A DNA stretch of 64,000 bases, taken from the NCBI GenBank assembly GCA_003049465.1, contig PYSS01000038.1:62001-126000 (forward strand), in the 5' to 3' direction. The notes beneath the pieces are model-generated. The model did no database searches and was not told where the DNA came from. It worked only from the letters and a program-made list of their open reading frames with translations. A program made the translations under genes and the position numbers. Below are positions 46,601 to 59,600 of the stretch, in pieces (the first letter of the stretch is position 1; the number at the start of each line of letters is the position of its first letter). The stretch is from Magnaporthiopsis rhizophila (taxonomy: Eukaryota > Ascomycota > Sordariomycetes > Magnaporthales > Magnaporthaceae).

Positions 46601-49200
46601 AAAAAGGCTATTATAAGAATAGCTAAAAGAAAAAGTTAGAAAAGGATTTACCAGACCTTTTAATTTCCCTATGGGATATAAAATTTTGTTTGTTTCCAAA
46701 AAAAACGGGGAGGAACGGATATATATCGATTATTGTCCGTTAAATTAAAAAATAATAAAAAATCGGTATTCTTTACTTTTAATCGATAAATTTAAAAATA
46801 GGCTCGGAAAAAGCCGGTGGTTTATAGCCTTAGATTTATGCAAAACTTATAGCCTATTAAGAATTAAAAAGGGGGATAAATGGAAAACCGCTTTTTAAAC
46901 CAAGCTTAAAGTTTTTAAATTGTTAATAATAACCTTTAGGTTTACCAATGCACCAGCCACGTTCCAGCGAATAATTAACCATATTTTATAAAAATACCTC
47001 GATATTTTTGCCTTTGTATACCTAAATAATATTCTGATTTTTTCAAATATATTGGAAAAATATAAATAGCACGTGTATAAAATATTATAAAGGTTGCAGG
47101 ATATAAAGCTTTTAATTAACCCGGATAAATATATATGGTATTTTTTAAAGGTAATTTTTTTAAATTTATTATCAAATAAGGAAAAATTCGGATAAAACCC
47201 AAAAAGGTACAGGCGGTAAAAAATTGGCCTGTACCCACCATAATCAAAAAAATGCAAGGTTTTCTGGAATTTTTGAACTTTTACCGAAAATTTATCCAAA
47301 ATTTTAGCAAAAAGGCCATACTATTTACGGATTTTACTAAAAATAACATCCAGTTTTATTAGGGAACACAAAAATAAACGGCCTTTAATTTGCTGAAAAA
47401 AGCTATTATCCAAGCACCGGTACTGGCAATGCCAAACTTAAAAAAACCCTTTAAAATCGAAATTGATATATCGGATTTTGCTATCGAAAAATAGCTAAAA
47501 CAGCAAAATAATCAAAGAAAATTATACCTTTGCGCGTTTTTTTCGCAAAAATTAAATGGACCTGAACTAAATTATCAAATTTATAATAAAAAGCTTTTCG
47601 CTATTATTAAAGTTTTAGAAAAATGAAAAATATATTTGTGCAAAGCCAATCACCAAATTGCAATATATACCGATTATAAAAACCTATTATAATTTATCAC
47701 CAGCCAAGCACTAAATAAAAGATAAATTTAATAAAGCCAGTTTTTTTAAAATTATAACCTCCGAATTAAGGTTAGAAAAGGGTCAAAAAATAGCCGAGCA
47801 AATGCTTTAAGCCGCTAATTAAACTATTAGGTAAATATACCACCAAAAATGCGCGCAATTTTGGCCAAAGGACCAAATAAATCCCTAATCCCGGTACAGC
47901 GGGCATTGGCCAAAATAACCCGACAAAAAAGCTAAACCTTAGAAAAAATTAAGCAAATTTATAGCCAAATGGCTAGCGGATACCAGGGGGTTGCTAAAAC
48001 CTGAAAAAAATTTTAACAGTATTATGGGTTTATAAAAACCCGCGCCGAAATACGGAAAGCAATTAAAAATTATAAAAGCTGTGCAAAAAATAAGGCCAGC
48101 AGGCACAAACCTTACAGGTTATTTTAACCCTTGCTAGCGCCTAGCAAAGCATGGCAAAAAATTACGATAAATTTTGTGGTTAAACTTCCCAAATCAAAAA
48201 AGCCATTAATAAATATCCAGTATAATAGCATTTTAATAATGGTAAATAAGCTTACCAAATATGCCCTGTTCTTATTTTATAAAAAAAGCAGCAATATTAC
48301 GAAATTAGCATATATTTTTATCAAAAATGTAATATCGGAATACGGAATACCCAATAAATTAATCACAGATCGAAATAAACTATTTATAAACAAATTTTGA
48401 AAAGCTTTAATAGCAAAACTCGGAGCAAAATATGCATTATTAACAATTTATTATCCCAAAACGGATAAATAAACGAAACGAATAAACCAAACTATAAAGC
48501 AATATTTATACTATTATATTAATTATAAACAAACTAATTGGGTATAATTACTCCTTATGGCCCAGTTTATTTATAATAGTTCGGTATACAAAAGTACAAA
48601 AATAACTCCGTTTTTTGCAAATTATAGGTTTATATTTACGGTATACAAAAAATTTAAAGCAAAAAAAAACGCCCTAATAGCAGAAATACAGATTACCAAA
48701 ATAACCAGGCTATATAAACATTTGCAAAAAAAGCTCGAAAAATTTCGGAAATATATATCCACCCAGGCAAATAAAAAAAAGCTCGAGGGACCAACCTTTA
48801 AAAAAGGGGATAGCATTTATTTTTTGTGCCGCAATATTAAAATAAAACGGCCAAATAATAAGCTGGATCATAAAAAATTCGGACTGTTCAGGGTTAGAAA
48901 AGTGATTTTACCAGTTAATTACGAATTTTAGCTACCATTAATTATAAAAATTTATCCTATTTTTTATATTTTTTTGCTAAAATCGGTATTATTTGATTCG
49001 GAAAGCACAAAATTAATAAAAATCGACCCGGACCAAAAATAAAAAGTTAAGGAAATCCTTAATAATAAAGTATGCTACCGTAAATAATGGTATTTGGTTA
49101 AATGGGCAGGGTACAAATATAAGCATAATATATGGGAAAAAAAAACGAATTTTATAAATTATTAGGAGGTTTTATAGGAATATCGATAAAAGTAATTATA
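43690..49200 (+). pseudogene. Element C gag-pol remnant with chromodomain
   Basis: Gag near 43,960-44,350 (ANFEKFDKKVTK). RT about 46,500-47,150 with YLNN near 47,020. RNase H about 47,450-47,700. Integrase core at 48,131-48,400 and its C-terminal part at 48,557-48,931 (AQFIYNSSVYKSTKITPFF). A chromodomain lies at about 49,060-49,190 (WYLVKWAGY, then NIWEKK). This is the best preserved integrase of the four related copies but still contains stops upstream. Confidence 0.87.
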
Positions 49201-49380
49201 AAAAGGTTAATAAGTGATAAAAAAGCTTAATCTAACAGCGTACTGCTGTAATAGCAAAATATTATTATATTAAAGGTTATATTGGGAGTTAAACCCAGAA
49301 CTTTTTAATAAGGATCGAGATGCGCTATTATTGCGCTATATAACCTAAAAAAATTATTAAAAACCTATCAATTTATTAGG

Positions 49381-49931
49381 TTAAAAAAAGGCAAATAAAT
49401 CGAGGTTCGGATAAATCTTAAGCCTGTCCCAACCAGAAAATAAAAAAGGGAAATTGGGGGCCAGCAGGTTTGGAAGCGCAGCAAAAGCCTGCACGGCCGC
49501 TTTTTTGGCCTCCTCCTGCTTGATCCGCTCCAGCTCTTTTACACTGTTAATCCCGCAACAAATTGCACGCATTTTCCTTTCAAACCACATTTTTTCCTGC
49601 TTGCACAAACGCTTAATTTTAGCATTAGCGCAACGGTGCTTTTTTTTGCGATTTTTAATTTAGCCCTTATTTTAAAGTATTAACGGCTAAATTTTTTAAG
49701 CTGGAACAAAAAAGAACCTAGCATATCGCACCAAAAGCGTTTTTGATAAACGCATTTAATGCACCTAAAAAAATCGCAGAAAAACACGGTGCAGCGCACA
49801 AATCCTAGCGCCTTACAAGCAAAACAAAAAAGTATTTCGGTGAAAAACGATAAAAAAATGGCAAACAGGTTATTATAATAAACGGTGGACCGCGCATTAA
49901 TAGCTTTTCGTTTTTGCACCCGACCAGATAT
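49381..49931 (-). pseudogene. Antisense cysteine-rich open frame of element C
   Basis: From a mutated start (ATA, 49,931; SGRVQKRKA follows) to TAA 49,383-49,381, with one frameshift between 49,680 and 49,608. It keeps the full block R-C-I-K-C-V-Y-Q-K-R-F-W-C-D-M-L-G, a C-x2-C-x7-C. An upstream C-x2-C (FCFACK) and a later RCANAK...RLCKQEK charged region also remain, with CCGINSVKELERIKQEEAKK at the C-terminal side. It is the least damaged of the four. Not recognised as a named family. Confidence 0.65.
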
Positions 49932-50045
49932 TTTGTCAAAAAAAAAGGGACAAAAGATAATAAAGAAGAAAAATATTTATTATTAACAAAAGGACGGAAC
50001 TGCAGGTTTTGGCCAAAGGAATTTGGCCTAAAAAGGGAAACCTAA

Positions 50046-50509
50046 TATTATAATTATAGCTGGTAAAAAATAGAAGGGTTAGGGCTAATCCCCAGCAAAA
50101 CGCCTTTACCCTGCAGTTATAAAGGCTAGGGGCCAAATAACCAAGGCCAAGCTAAAAAAGGAAGTTACATAACCAGGCACTTACCTAAATACGGGTGATA
50201 TATTTGCTATATAACATAACAAATATAGCATAATAATATATTCGCTATGCAATATAACAAATATAGCACAAATATAATATAAAAGGGTTGCTGGTATATA
50301 AAGCGAGGGATTTTTACTGTGTTAGATAATTTTTGGCTAAGGCCTCGGTATCAGTCAACCTAAATTAGCTCCAAAGCATCCCTTTGGGCAAACAATCGAA
50401 ACCTTTATTATTACCCAGTTCCCCTAGTACAAGCAACCTTGCGAAGATTATACTGCTCAGCACCTCCCCTAGCGTATCTTACCCTAGGAGCAGAGAACCG
50501 TTTGTAACA
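50046..50509 (+). repeat. Element C, 3' LTR, 464 bp
   Basis: Starts TATTATAATTATAGCTGG against TGTTACGACCACAGCTGG in the 5' LTR; the differences are all C-to-T or G-to-A. It ends CGTTTGTAACA, followed by GCCAG. Confidence 0.92.
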
Positions 50510-50514
50510 GCCAG

Positions 50515-50533
50515 TTATTGCACACCTCCATCA
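50515..50533 (+). repeat. Copia 5' LTR, second part
   Basis: 19 bp ending CACACCTCCATCA; it completes the LTR begun at 43,032. Confidence 0.88.
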
Positions 50534-50545
50534 GGTTATAAGCCC
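50534..50545 (+). promoter_or_regulatory. Copia primer-binding site, initiator-tRNA half type
   Basis: GGTTATAAGCCC directly follows the 5' LTR. It differs by two G-to-A changes from GGTTATGGGCCC, the complement of the initiator-tRNA-Met anticodon arm used as a primer site by Drosophila copia and, in a related form, by Ty5. The two changes fit RIP. Confidence 0.65.
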
Positions 50546-50899
50546 TTGCGCCGCCGCTAACGATATCTCTGCCTGATTTGGAAAGATTAACGGTGCACAA
50601 GTTGTTTACCGTTACTTGCGTTTTCCCGCCGTAAATTACGGGCGAGGCGCAATAGTCAGAAAACTGTCAAAACGATAATTAATAAAGCCGCGTTCGGCGC
50701 CGATCAGCAATTATAATAATATAATAATAATAACCCTTTTAGCGCCTAAAAGCATTGTTTTTTTTGCAATCCAACGCTTTTGTACGCGTTAAAAAAATTA
50801 ATAAAGCCGCCGAAATGGCGGAATACTGCAAAATTGCAATCAAAATCCCGGACCTGCTGGGGCTTTTTAATTTGGAAATATAAAAGCGCACCATCCGGG

Positions 50900-53800
50900 T
50901 GCATTTAACCGTTTCCCGCAATATTTTTTTTATATCTGCTAATCCTTCGGCCAAACCTGCTGGAACGGAGAACGATAAAGCTGTACAGTTATAAGCTTTT
51001 AGGAGAATATTAATATAGTACTGCATCCGTAATAATATCGAAAAGGTAACCATAAACCTGGAAAAAGCCGGTTAGAACCGCCCCAAAAATAACAAGGATC
51101 AGGACCCAAAAATTTTTTGGAACAAAATAATTAGCAATATCAAAATTACCGCTAATGGCTGTTTTGATACCCTAATTAACAAATATTATATAATTTCGGT
51201 AAAAAAGTTTAACAGTAATGTTAAAAAGTATACGGACCGCTGGTTATAAATAAAATAAGCCCTAAATCAGGCTAATATTAATATTCCGGATCGAATGCTT
51301 ATAAAAAGCTGTATTAACGGGCTTAATGCTATTTACCCTTTTGCGGTGGCTATAATTTTGGGAAGTTATAAAGGTAAGCGCTGCACTTCCGCTAATTTTA
51401 TTTCGAAAATGCTCGAAAACACGGCGGTTATAAAGGTTTTGGAATCAAAAATTATGGCTAATATTAATGAAAAGCCGAAGGAATTTTAAAAAATAAAAAA
51501 AAAGCCAAAATTTTGCAATAAAAAGGGTTATATTATCGTTTTGCATGTTTTTTACCACGATAAATATAGTAAATATTATAAAGGCGGTAATAATAATTGC
51601 TAATTTTTGCACCCTAAACTTAAGGAGGCCTGAAAGGCCAAATATCCGGAGCAGCGCTTTTAACAAAGCAATAAAGCAACTAATAAGGCTATAACCAACC
51701 CAAAAGCTGCCAATCATACTGGTGGTATGCCAGTTGATCAGGGCAGTGCCAGCCAGTATACCATAATTAATACTGTTTTAAATAATATTAATAGTACCTA
51801 TAACGCTATAATAATCGATTCCGGTTTGTTTAAGCACTATTTTAATAATTGCAAATGATTTACCTCGTTAAAAAAGCGTAAATTCCCTTATAATGCTATT
51901 ACAGCCAATAATAGCGCCCAAATTTCCGCTAAAAAGGGCACTATTAAAATATATTGGTATAATAAAACAAGCATTATTATAATTACTTTATAAGCAATTT
52001 TTACGCTTAAATCTCCTTTTAACCTTTTTAATTTTAACAGGATACGCAAAACAGGTTTAAAAAATAATTAAATCGATTATTTTGTAACGCTTAACAGCAA
52101 ATGGTTAAACAGTTACCAGATTAATAATAATATACTAATCGCTAATATTAATATACCCGCAGGTATGCCCCCAGGCCCTATAGCCCTGGGTAATGCACCT
52201 AACGGAGAAAACCAACCGATAAAAGCTGATGCACCGGCCACGATAAAACGCCCGGTACCTTATATAATAATATATTGGTACCTGATATATACTAATAAAA
52301 AAGCGGTAATAACGGCCTGCTGCGCTACGGGTATTAAAATTAGTTATTTTAAAGCATTAAAATATACCTGTAACGGTTGTTTGGAGAGCAAAACAACCCA
52401 AATTATCGGTAATCGTTATTTTCGCCGCATTACCCGCCCTTTAGGCCGTATTTATATGGATATATTAACCATTTTGCCTATTTCGTACGGCGGATACAAT
52501 TATGCTATCCATATTATTAATAAGGCAATTATTTTTGGTTGGGTGATTTTTGCAATTAACAAAACCAGCACAGAAATTTTTACAAAAATTTGCAATTAAA
52601 TTAATTATATTAAGCTTCAATTAGGCATCAAAATATAAGCAATCCATACAAATAATAACACGGAATTTAATCCAGAAAAGCTGAAAGCTTATTGTACCGT
52701 TCAAAATAAGGCTTGCAAAATTAGCCCAGCGCAATGCCCGGAAATGAACGGTATTATTAAGCGTGCTAACCGCATTATACTTAATACGGTTTGTACCGGG
52801 ATTAATACTAATAATTTGCACAAAAAATACTGGGTATATGCCCTGTAAACAGCAAAAAAATGCTAAATTATACTTCAAATATAGCGCTTAGCGGCAAAAA
52901 AAGCCCGCACGAAATATGGATAAAAATAATTGGCCTTAACGAAAAATATTATTAATTATTAATTTATACCTTCCGTATTTGGGGTATAATTGCCTGGGTG
53001 CTGATTAAAAATAACAAATAGGCCAAAACTAACAAAATAACCCCCAGGGCAACAAAAGGCCGGTTTATGGGCTGGAAAAGCCTTTATAACAAAATTTTAC
53101 TGGTAAAACCGGACAGTACTGACAAAATTTTCCATTACCGTAATGCACAAATTGATAAGGGTGCCGATAAATGCCGGAAATTGCCCTATAATTTTGTTAA
53201 AAAAGCAATTATTATTAATAAAATTAATAAAACCGTTATTAAAAACCTTTATTTTATAATAGGCATTTGGGTTTATAATACTGGCCCAACTGCTAATTTT
53301 AATAATAATAATAATAATAATATTAGGGTAATTAGTAATATTACCGGTCCTGAAAGCAATAATAATTTATTACCTGCAAAAGAAACCGGGGAAACCGGAG
53401 CGAAAAACGAAAAATTTGCTGCTGCAAAGCCCGAAAAGCCCGCCGGCCCGGGCATGCTAACACCCGAGAAAATTTCCAAACACGGTAATAAAAGGGTTAT
53501 AATACCCGTAACGCCCAAAAAAAGGATCTGCAGGAAATAGCCGCCGCCCCTGCCAAATAACCGGTAATTAAGGAAGCATTTAACAGGTTTTAAGCATTAT
53601 AAGGATATTTTAATACCAAAGATTTGCAAAAAAAGGAAGCCCGTAAAGGTATTTATAACGGTTTGCTTCGAGCCCAAAAATATTAAAAAAATAGCAAAAA
53701 AGGATCCGGATAACCCTAAAAAAGCCGAAAATAATAAAAGCTTTTATAACTTTAATATAAATACTAAAACCGCCAAAAAAATTGCCCGAAAAACGGGCTT

Positions 53801-55439
53801 TGCACTTATTAATATTATATACCCGGATAATAATATCGTTTTGCCCCAAAAAATTAGCAATCCCGAAATTCCTAACCTTATATTTTTCAATATTATTACG
53901 GCACCGGAAATACCGTATATTCCAGCCTATTATTATAATATAGTAAAATATAAGGCCAAATATAAATAATATTATAAACCGGTAATATAAAAATAAATTA
54001 ATATGCTATTCGAAAAGGGCATATAAATAATGGAAAAATTATTTTTAAATATTAAAATATTATCGGGCAAATGGGTATATATATTTAAGCTAATGCTTAA
54101 CAGTATTTTTAAAAAAATCAAAATACGTTGGGTTATTTGCAGCAATTATAATAATATTTCGGGCAAAGATAAGGCTATAACGTATGCAGCAATTGCCTAT
54201 ACAGCGTTTATAAGGGTATTTTTTGTATTTATAGCTATTAATAACTTTAAATGCCGCCAATTTAATTTTGTGGCCGTTTATTTCGGCGTTATCATACTTA
54301 ATAATATTATGGTATACGTATAATAATTTTAAAATATTCCGGTTGGGCAAAAAGGTTATTATTGCTATTTAAAAAAGGCATTTTACGGCTTTTGCAAATT
54401 ATTTTTGTGATAATATTAAATAATTACTCCGGAGCTTAAAATATTTAATTTTAGGCCGATTTACCAAAATATTTGCTTTTATTGCAAAAAAACGGGTATT
54501 ATACTATTATTTTATATGAATAATTTTTAAATTATTATTTGTACGGTTACAAAAATTAAAATTATTGTTACCAAAATGGGTAACTGATTCGAAATAACCG
54601 TTTTGGGTAATATAAAAACATTTCTCGGCATACAAATTGTAAAAAATCGCCAGCGGAAAATTATAAATCTTTACTAATGCAATTATATTAATAAAATTAT
54701 TATTAAATACGAACAAAAGAATTTAAAAGCAATAAAAATGCCCTGGCCTTTTGGATTTATAATACCGATTACCTGGAACCTTTTTTTGTACGAGAAAATT
54801 TTGTATTACCAGTTGGAAATAGCAAATATTAGCTATTTAACTAGTATTATTTGCCCTAATATTATATATACCGTAAAAAAGTTGCAAAAAATTAATACTA
54901 ATCCCGGTAATAAGCATTTGGCACTATTAAAATATTTCTGGCGTTATATTATCGGCACTAAAAAATTTGCGCTTATTTATAACGGTTTTACCTATAACGC
55001 TAAAACGATAGGTTTAAAAGCCTATAAAAATGCCTTATTCGCTAACTGCCTCCGTACAAGGGCATTTACAGGCAGTATAATCGTTATACTAACGGGTGGT
55101 CCTATTTATTAATAATTAAAAAAGCAAATTTTTGTAACAATATTAATAACGGAGGCAAAATTTATTAACCTTTTACTAACAGGCCGGGCTTTGTTTTGGA
55201 TCGAAAGTATTTTGAAAAAAACTGGATATTTTTAGTAAAAAATACTTATGGTACATACGGATAGCGCCAATACCCAGGCAACGGTATTAAACCCGTTAAA
55301 ATTAGCCCGCACCCGCATAATCGATCTTCGCTATAAATAGGTGATCGATGCTGTAAAGCGTTAATTTTTTACCCTTAAGTTTGTTGGTACGGCCAATATA
55401 AAGGCAGACGGTTTTACAAAAGGCCTGACGGCGGAAGGA
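50900..55439 (+). pseudogene. Copia gag-pol remnant, main part
   Basis: Gag about 51,060-51,640 (degraded zinc-knuckle-like CNKKGY near 51,515). Protease motif IDSGLFKHYF near 51,813-51,845. The pre-integrase and integrase start lies at 52,300-52,600 (NGCLESKTTQI, then RPLGRIYMDIL). RT begins near 54,030 (GKWVYIFK). The RNase H region is at 54,738-55,439, ending in-frame GLTAEG. Element D cuts the frame there. Stops are RIP-type. Confidence 0.82.
55435..55439. repeat. Target-site duplication AAGGA of element D
   Basis: Partner at 62,662-62,666. Removing D and one copy rejoins the copia RNase H frame exactly. Confidence 0.9.
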
Positions 55440-55901
55440 TGTTACAAACGGTTCTTTGCTCCTAGGGTAAGATACGCTAGGAAAGGTGTTGAGCAATATG
55501 ATTTTCACAAGGTTGCTTGTGCTAGGGAACTGGAATAATAACAAAAATCTCGATTGTTTGCCCAAAGGGTTGCCTTGAAGCTAATTTAGGTTAACTAATA
55601 CCAAGGCTTCAATTAAAGCTATTTAATACAGTAAGAACTTTTTGCCTTATATACCAACGATCCTTTTATACTATATTTGTGCTATATTTGTTATGTTACA
55701 TAACGAACATATCACTGCGCTATATCTGTTATGTCGTATAACAGATATATTACCTGTACTTAAATAAATACCTAATTATATGGCTTTCTCCTAGCTTGGT
55801 TTTAATTATTCGGCTTTCTGGCCTTTATAATTGCGGGGTAAAGGCATCCTGCTGGGGGTTAGCCCCAGCCCTTTTATCCTTTACCAGTTGCGGTTATAAT
55901 A
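55440..55901 (-). repeat. Element D, left LTR (3' LTR), 462 bp
   Basis: Starts TGTTACAAACGG and ends CGGTTATAATA, a mutated GTAACA end. Confidence 0.9.
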
Positions 55902-56015
55902 TTAGGTTTCCCTTTTTAGGCCAAATTTTTTTGGCCAAAATTTACAGCCCCGTTCTTTTATTAATAATAAATATTTTTCTTTTTTATTATTTTTTATTCT
56001 TTTTTTTCTAACAAA

Positions 56016-56567
56016 ATATTTGGCCGGGTACAAAAACGAAAAGCTATTAATATATAATCCACCGTTCGCCGCAACAATCTGTTTGCCGTTTTTTTATCGT
56101 TTTTTACCGAGATACTTTTTTGTTCCATTTATAAAACATTAGGATTTGCGCGCTGTGCTGTATCCCCCCGCAACTTTTTTAAATATATTAAATGTGTTTA
56201 TTAAAAATGTTTTTGGTGCAACATGCTAGGTTTTTTTTTGTTCCAATTTAAAAAGTTTAATTGCTAATATTTTAAAATAAAAGCTAAATTAAAAACAGCA
56301 AAAAAAAAGCGCTATTGCGCTAATACCAAAATTAAACGTTTATGCAAGCAAAAAAAAATATGGTTCGAAAAAAAAATGCGTATAATCCGTTGCGGGATTA
56401 ACAATATTAAGGAACTGGAGCAGGTTAAATAAAAGGAGGTTAAAAAAGCAACTGTGCAGGTTTTTATTGCATTTTCAAATTTGCTTGTTTCTGATTTTTT
56501 TTTATTATTTCCGGGCTGGGCCGATTATGGGATTGATCCTGATTTTGATTTATTAGCCTTACTTTAA
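56016..56567 (+). pseudogene. Antisense cysteine-rich open frame of element D
   Basis: One continuous frame of 184 codons including the stop, from a mutated start (ATA, 56,016) to TAA 56,565-56,567, with a few RIP-type stops. The length equals that in B to within one codon. The block reads Y-I-K-C-V-Y-stop-K-C-F-W-C, so the C-x2-C-x7-C has its first Cys changed to Tyr. The ending CGINNIKELEQVK and FPGWADY also match B and C. Confidence 0.65.
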
Positions 56568-56629
56568 TCAGGTAAATTATTTTGGTACTAGTATTCCGAG
56601 TTGAAATCCGAATTTTAACATTGGTATTA

Positions 56630-59600
56630 ATTTTTTTCCAAAAATTTTTCGCCGGTATTTTCAAAAGTTTCCGGTACTTTTTTTAGGTTTGTTTTTTTTT
56701 TTAAATGCTTTTTTTAATTTTATATTTTATTTATTTAACCAGGTAATATTTGGTTCTGTTAATAATTTTTTTGTCCAAAATTTTTTTAATTTTGTACTTT
56801 TATTTTGGGTTAATTTTTATTAATTTGTTATTTTTAAACCCTGGTGGTGCTGGTTTAAGCAAATTTATGTAAAAAATCGGGTGGTTATATATAATTAGTA
56901 GCAATTAAAATTTATAATTAATATTAGAAATCCTTTTTAGGATTTTGAACGGTTCTAATTTTTTATGGTTTAATTTATTATTTGGTTATTTTATTTTAAT
57001 ATTATATCGAAAAAGATAAATGTTATTTTTTTTTTTTAAAGGTTGGTTTTTTGATTTTTTTTTTATTAGTTTGTATAAATATATACTGTTATAATTTTTT
57101 TAATTTTGTTTAAAATTTTTTATATAATTTGGTAAATTTTTTCATTTATATTTTTGCTGCTAAAATATATAATTTTATTTTGGGTTTTTTATATACTGTA
57201 GGTATATATTTGTAATTTATATAAAATAATATGGTTTTTATATTTTTGTATATTAAATTGTGATATGCAAATTATGCTATAAAAAATAATTATACCCAGT
57301 TATTTTATTTATAATTAATAAAATAATATAAATATTATTTTATGGTTTGGTTTGTTCGTTTTGTTTATTTATCCGTTTAAGGATAATAAGCCGTAAAAAA
57401 AATATATTTTATATTTAAATTTGCCGTAAATTATTTCCAAAATTTGTTATTAAACAATTTGTTTCGGTTTAAAATTATGCATTTTGGTGTTCCGTATTCC
57501 GCAATTATATTCCGGATAAAAATATAAGCTAGGTTTATAACCTTTGCATTTTTTTTAAATAATAAATATATAGTATATTTGGTAAATTGGTCGATTATTA
57601 TTATAATATTATCGTACTGGACATTTGTGAAAAAAATTTTTGATTTGGATAGCCCTGTAACGAAATTCGCCGTAATTTTTTGCCATGCTTTGCTAAATAC
57701 TGGCAAAAGTTGCAGCAAATTATAAGGTTTGTACCTATTAATTTTGTTTTTTGCACAATCCTTATAATTTTTGATTGCATTTTGTATTTTGGCACAAATT
57801 TTTATAAACCTATAATATTATTAAAACCTTTTCCAAATTTTAATAACTTTTTGGTATTTATTAATTATTTGGCTATAAACCTGCTGGATTTTTTTTGGGG
57901 TTTAATTTTTTTATCGGGTTATTTTGGCTAATACCCGCTGCGCTAAAATCAGGGATCCGTTTGGTTTTTTGGCCAAAACTGCGCATATTTTTGGTGGTAT
58001 ATCCACCTAATAATCCGGTCGATAACTTAAAGCATCCGTTTGGCCATTTTTTAACCCTTTTCTAACCTTAATTCGAAAATTATAATTTTGAAAAAATTAG
58101 CTCCATTAAATTTATCTTTTATTTAGCGTTTGGCTAATAATAAATTGTAATAAGTTTTTATAATTGGTGTATATTATAATTTGGTGGTTAGCTTTGCACA
58201 AATATATTTTTCATTTTTCCAAAACTTTAATAATAACAAAAAGCTTTTTATCGTAGATTTAATAATTTAATTTAGGTTTATTTAGTTTTTGCAAAAAAAA
58301 ATGCATAATAATATAACTTTTTTTAATTATTTTGCTATTTTAGTTATTTTTTAATAGCAAAATTTAATATATTAATTTTAACCTCGAAAGGTTTTTTTGG
58401 GTTTGGTATTATTAATACCGGTATTTGGATAATAATTTTTTTTAGCAACTCGAAAACTATTTATTTTTATATTCCTTAATAAAACTGGGTATTATTTTTG
58501 ATAAAATCTGTAAATAATATAATTTTTTTGTTAAAATTTTGGATAAATTTTCGGTAAAAATTTAAAAATTTTAAAAAATTTTGTATTTTTTTAACCGTGA
58601 TAAATACAGGCCAGTTTTTTATTATTTGTACCTTTTTGGGTTTTATCCGAATTTTTTTTTATTTGATAATAAAACCGAAAAAAACCACTTTTAGGGAGTG
58701 CTATATGCATTTGTCCAGGTTAATTAAAAGTTTTGCATTTTGCAATTTTTGTAATATTTTATACATATATTATTTATATTTTTCCAGCATTTTTGAAAAG
58801 ATTAAAATATTATTTAAATATGCAAAAATAAAAATATCGAGGTATTTTTGTAATATATAATTAATTATTCGCTAAAACGTGGCTGGTGCATTAATAAGCC
58901 CGAAAATTATTACCAATAATTCGAAAATTCCAAATTTGGTTTAAAAAGCAATTTTTTATTTATTTTTTTCCTTAATTTTTAACAGGTTATAAATTTTGCA
59001 TAAATTTAGGGCTATAAATTACCGGCTTTTTCCAAGCCTGTTTTTAAACTTGTTAATTAAAAATAAAGGATACCGATCTTTTATTATTTTCTGATTTAAC
59101 GGATAATAATTAATATATATCCGTTTCTCCCCGTTTTTTTTAGGAATAAACAAAATTCCATATTTTATAAAAAAATCGGAAAATCTGGTAAATTTTTTCC
59201 TAATTTTTTCCTTGAATTATTTTTATAGCAGCTTTTCCTGTTAAGGATTTAATTAGTATAATTTTTGATATTTAAATTATGCTTTTGGTTTAAGCTTAAT
59301 TTTATGATTAAACGGTTCATATTTTGGCAATACCGTTTCCAAATTTTTTTGGAACAGTTTCCAATATTTGTGGTATTTTTTAGGAACGTTTTTAAATTTT
59401 TTTTTGTGATTTTTTGCTTATCGGGTTTGTTTGCATCCGTATTTATTGGTGTTTTGGTTGGTGCAATTTGCTAAAATTAATTGCCAAATTTTGCCGCTGT
59501 TATAATTGCCTTTTTTGGCATCCGTTTTTTATTACCCGGAACCCGTGGTTATTGGGCTTTTTTATTGGTTAATAGCGATTTTTTTTATTGGATTTGTTCG

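Larger units (their letters stand above)
43152..50509 (+). mobile_element. Element C: Ty3/gypsy chromovirus-type LTR retrotransposon, 7.36 kb
   Basis: GCCAG duplications at 43,147-43,151 and 50,510-50,514 and two LTRs of exactly 464 bp. It is inserted in the 5' LTR of the copia element, and the intact copia 3' LTR supplies the empty site. A polypurine stretch (AAAAAGGGAAA, about 50,029-50,040) precedes the 3' LTR, so orientation is plus. Non-functional. Confidence 0.93.
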
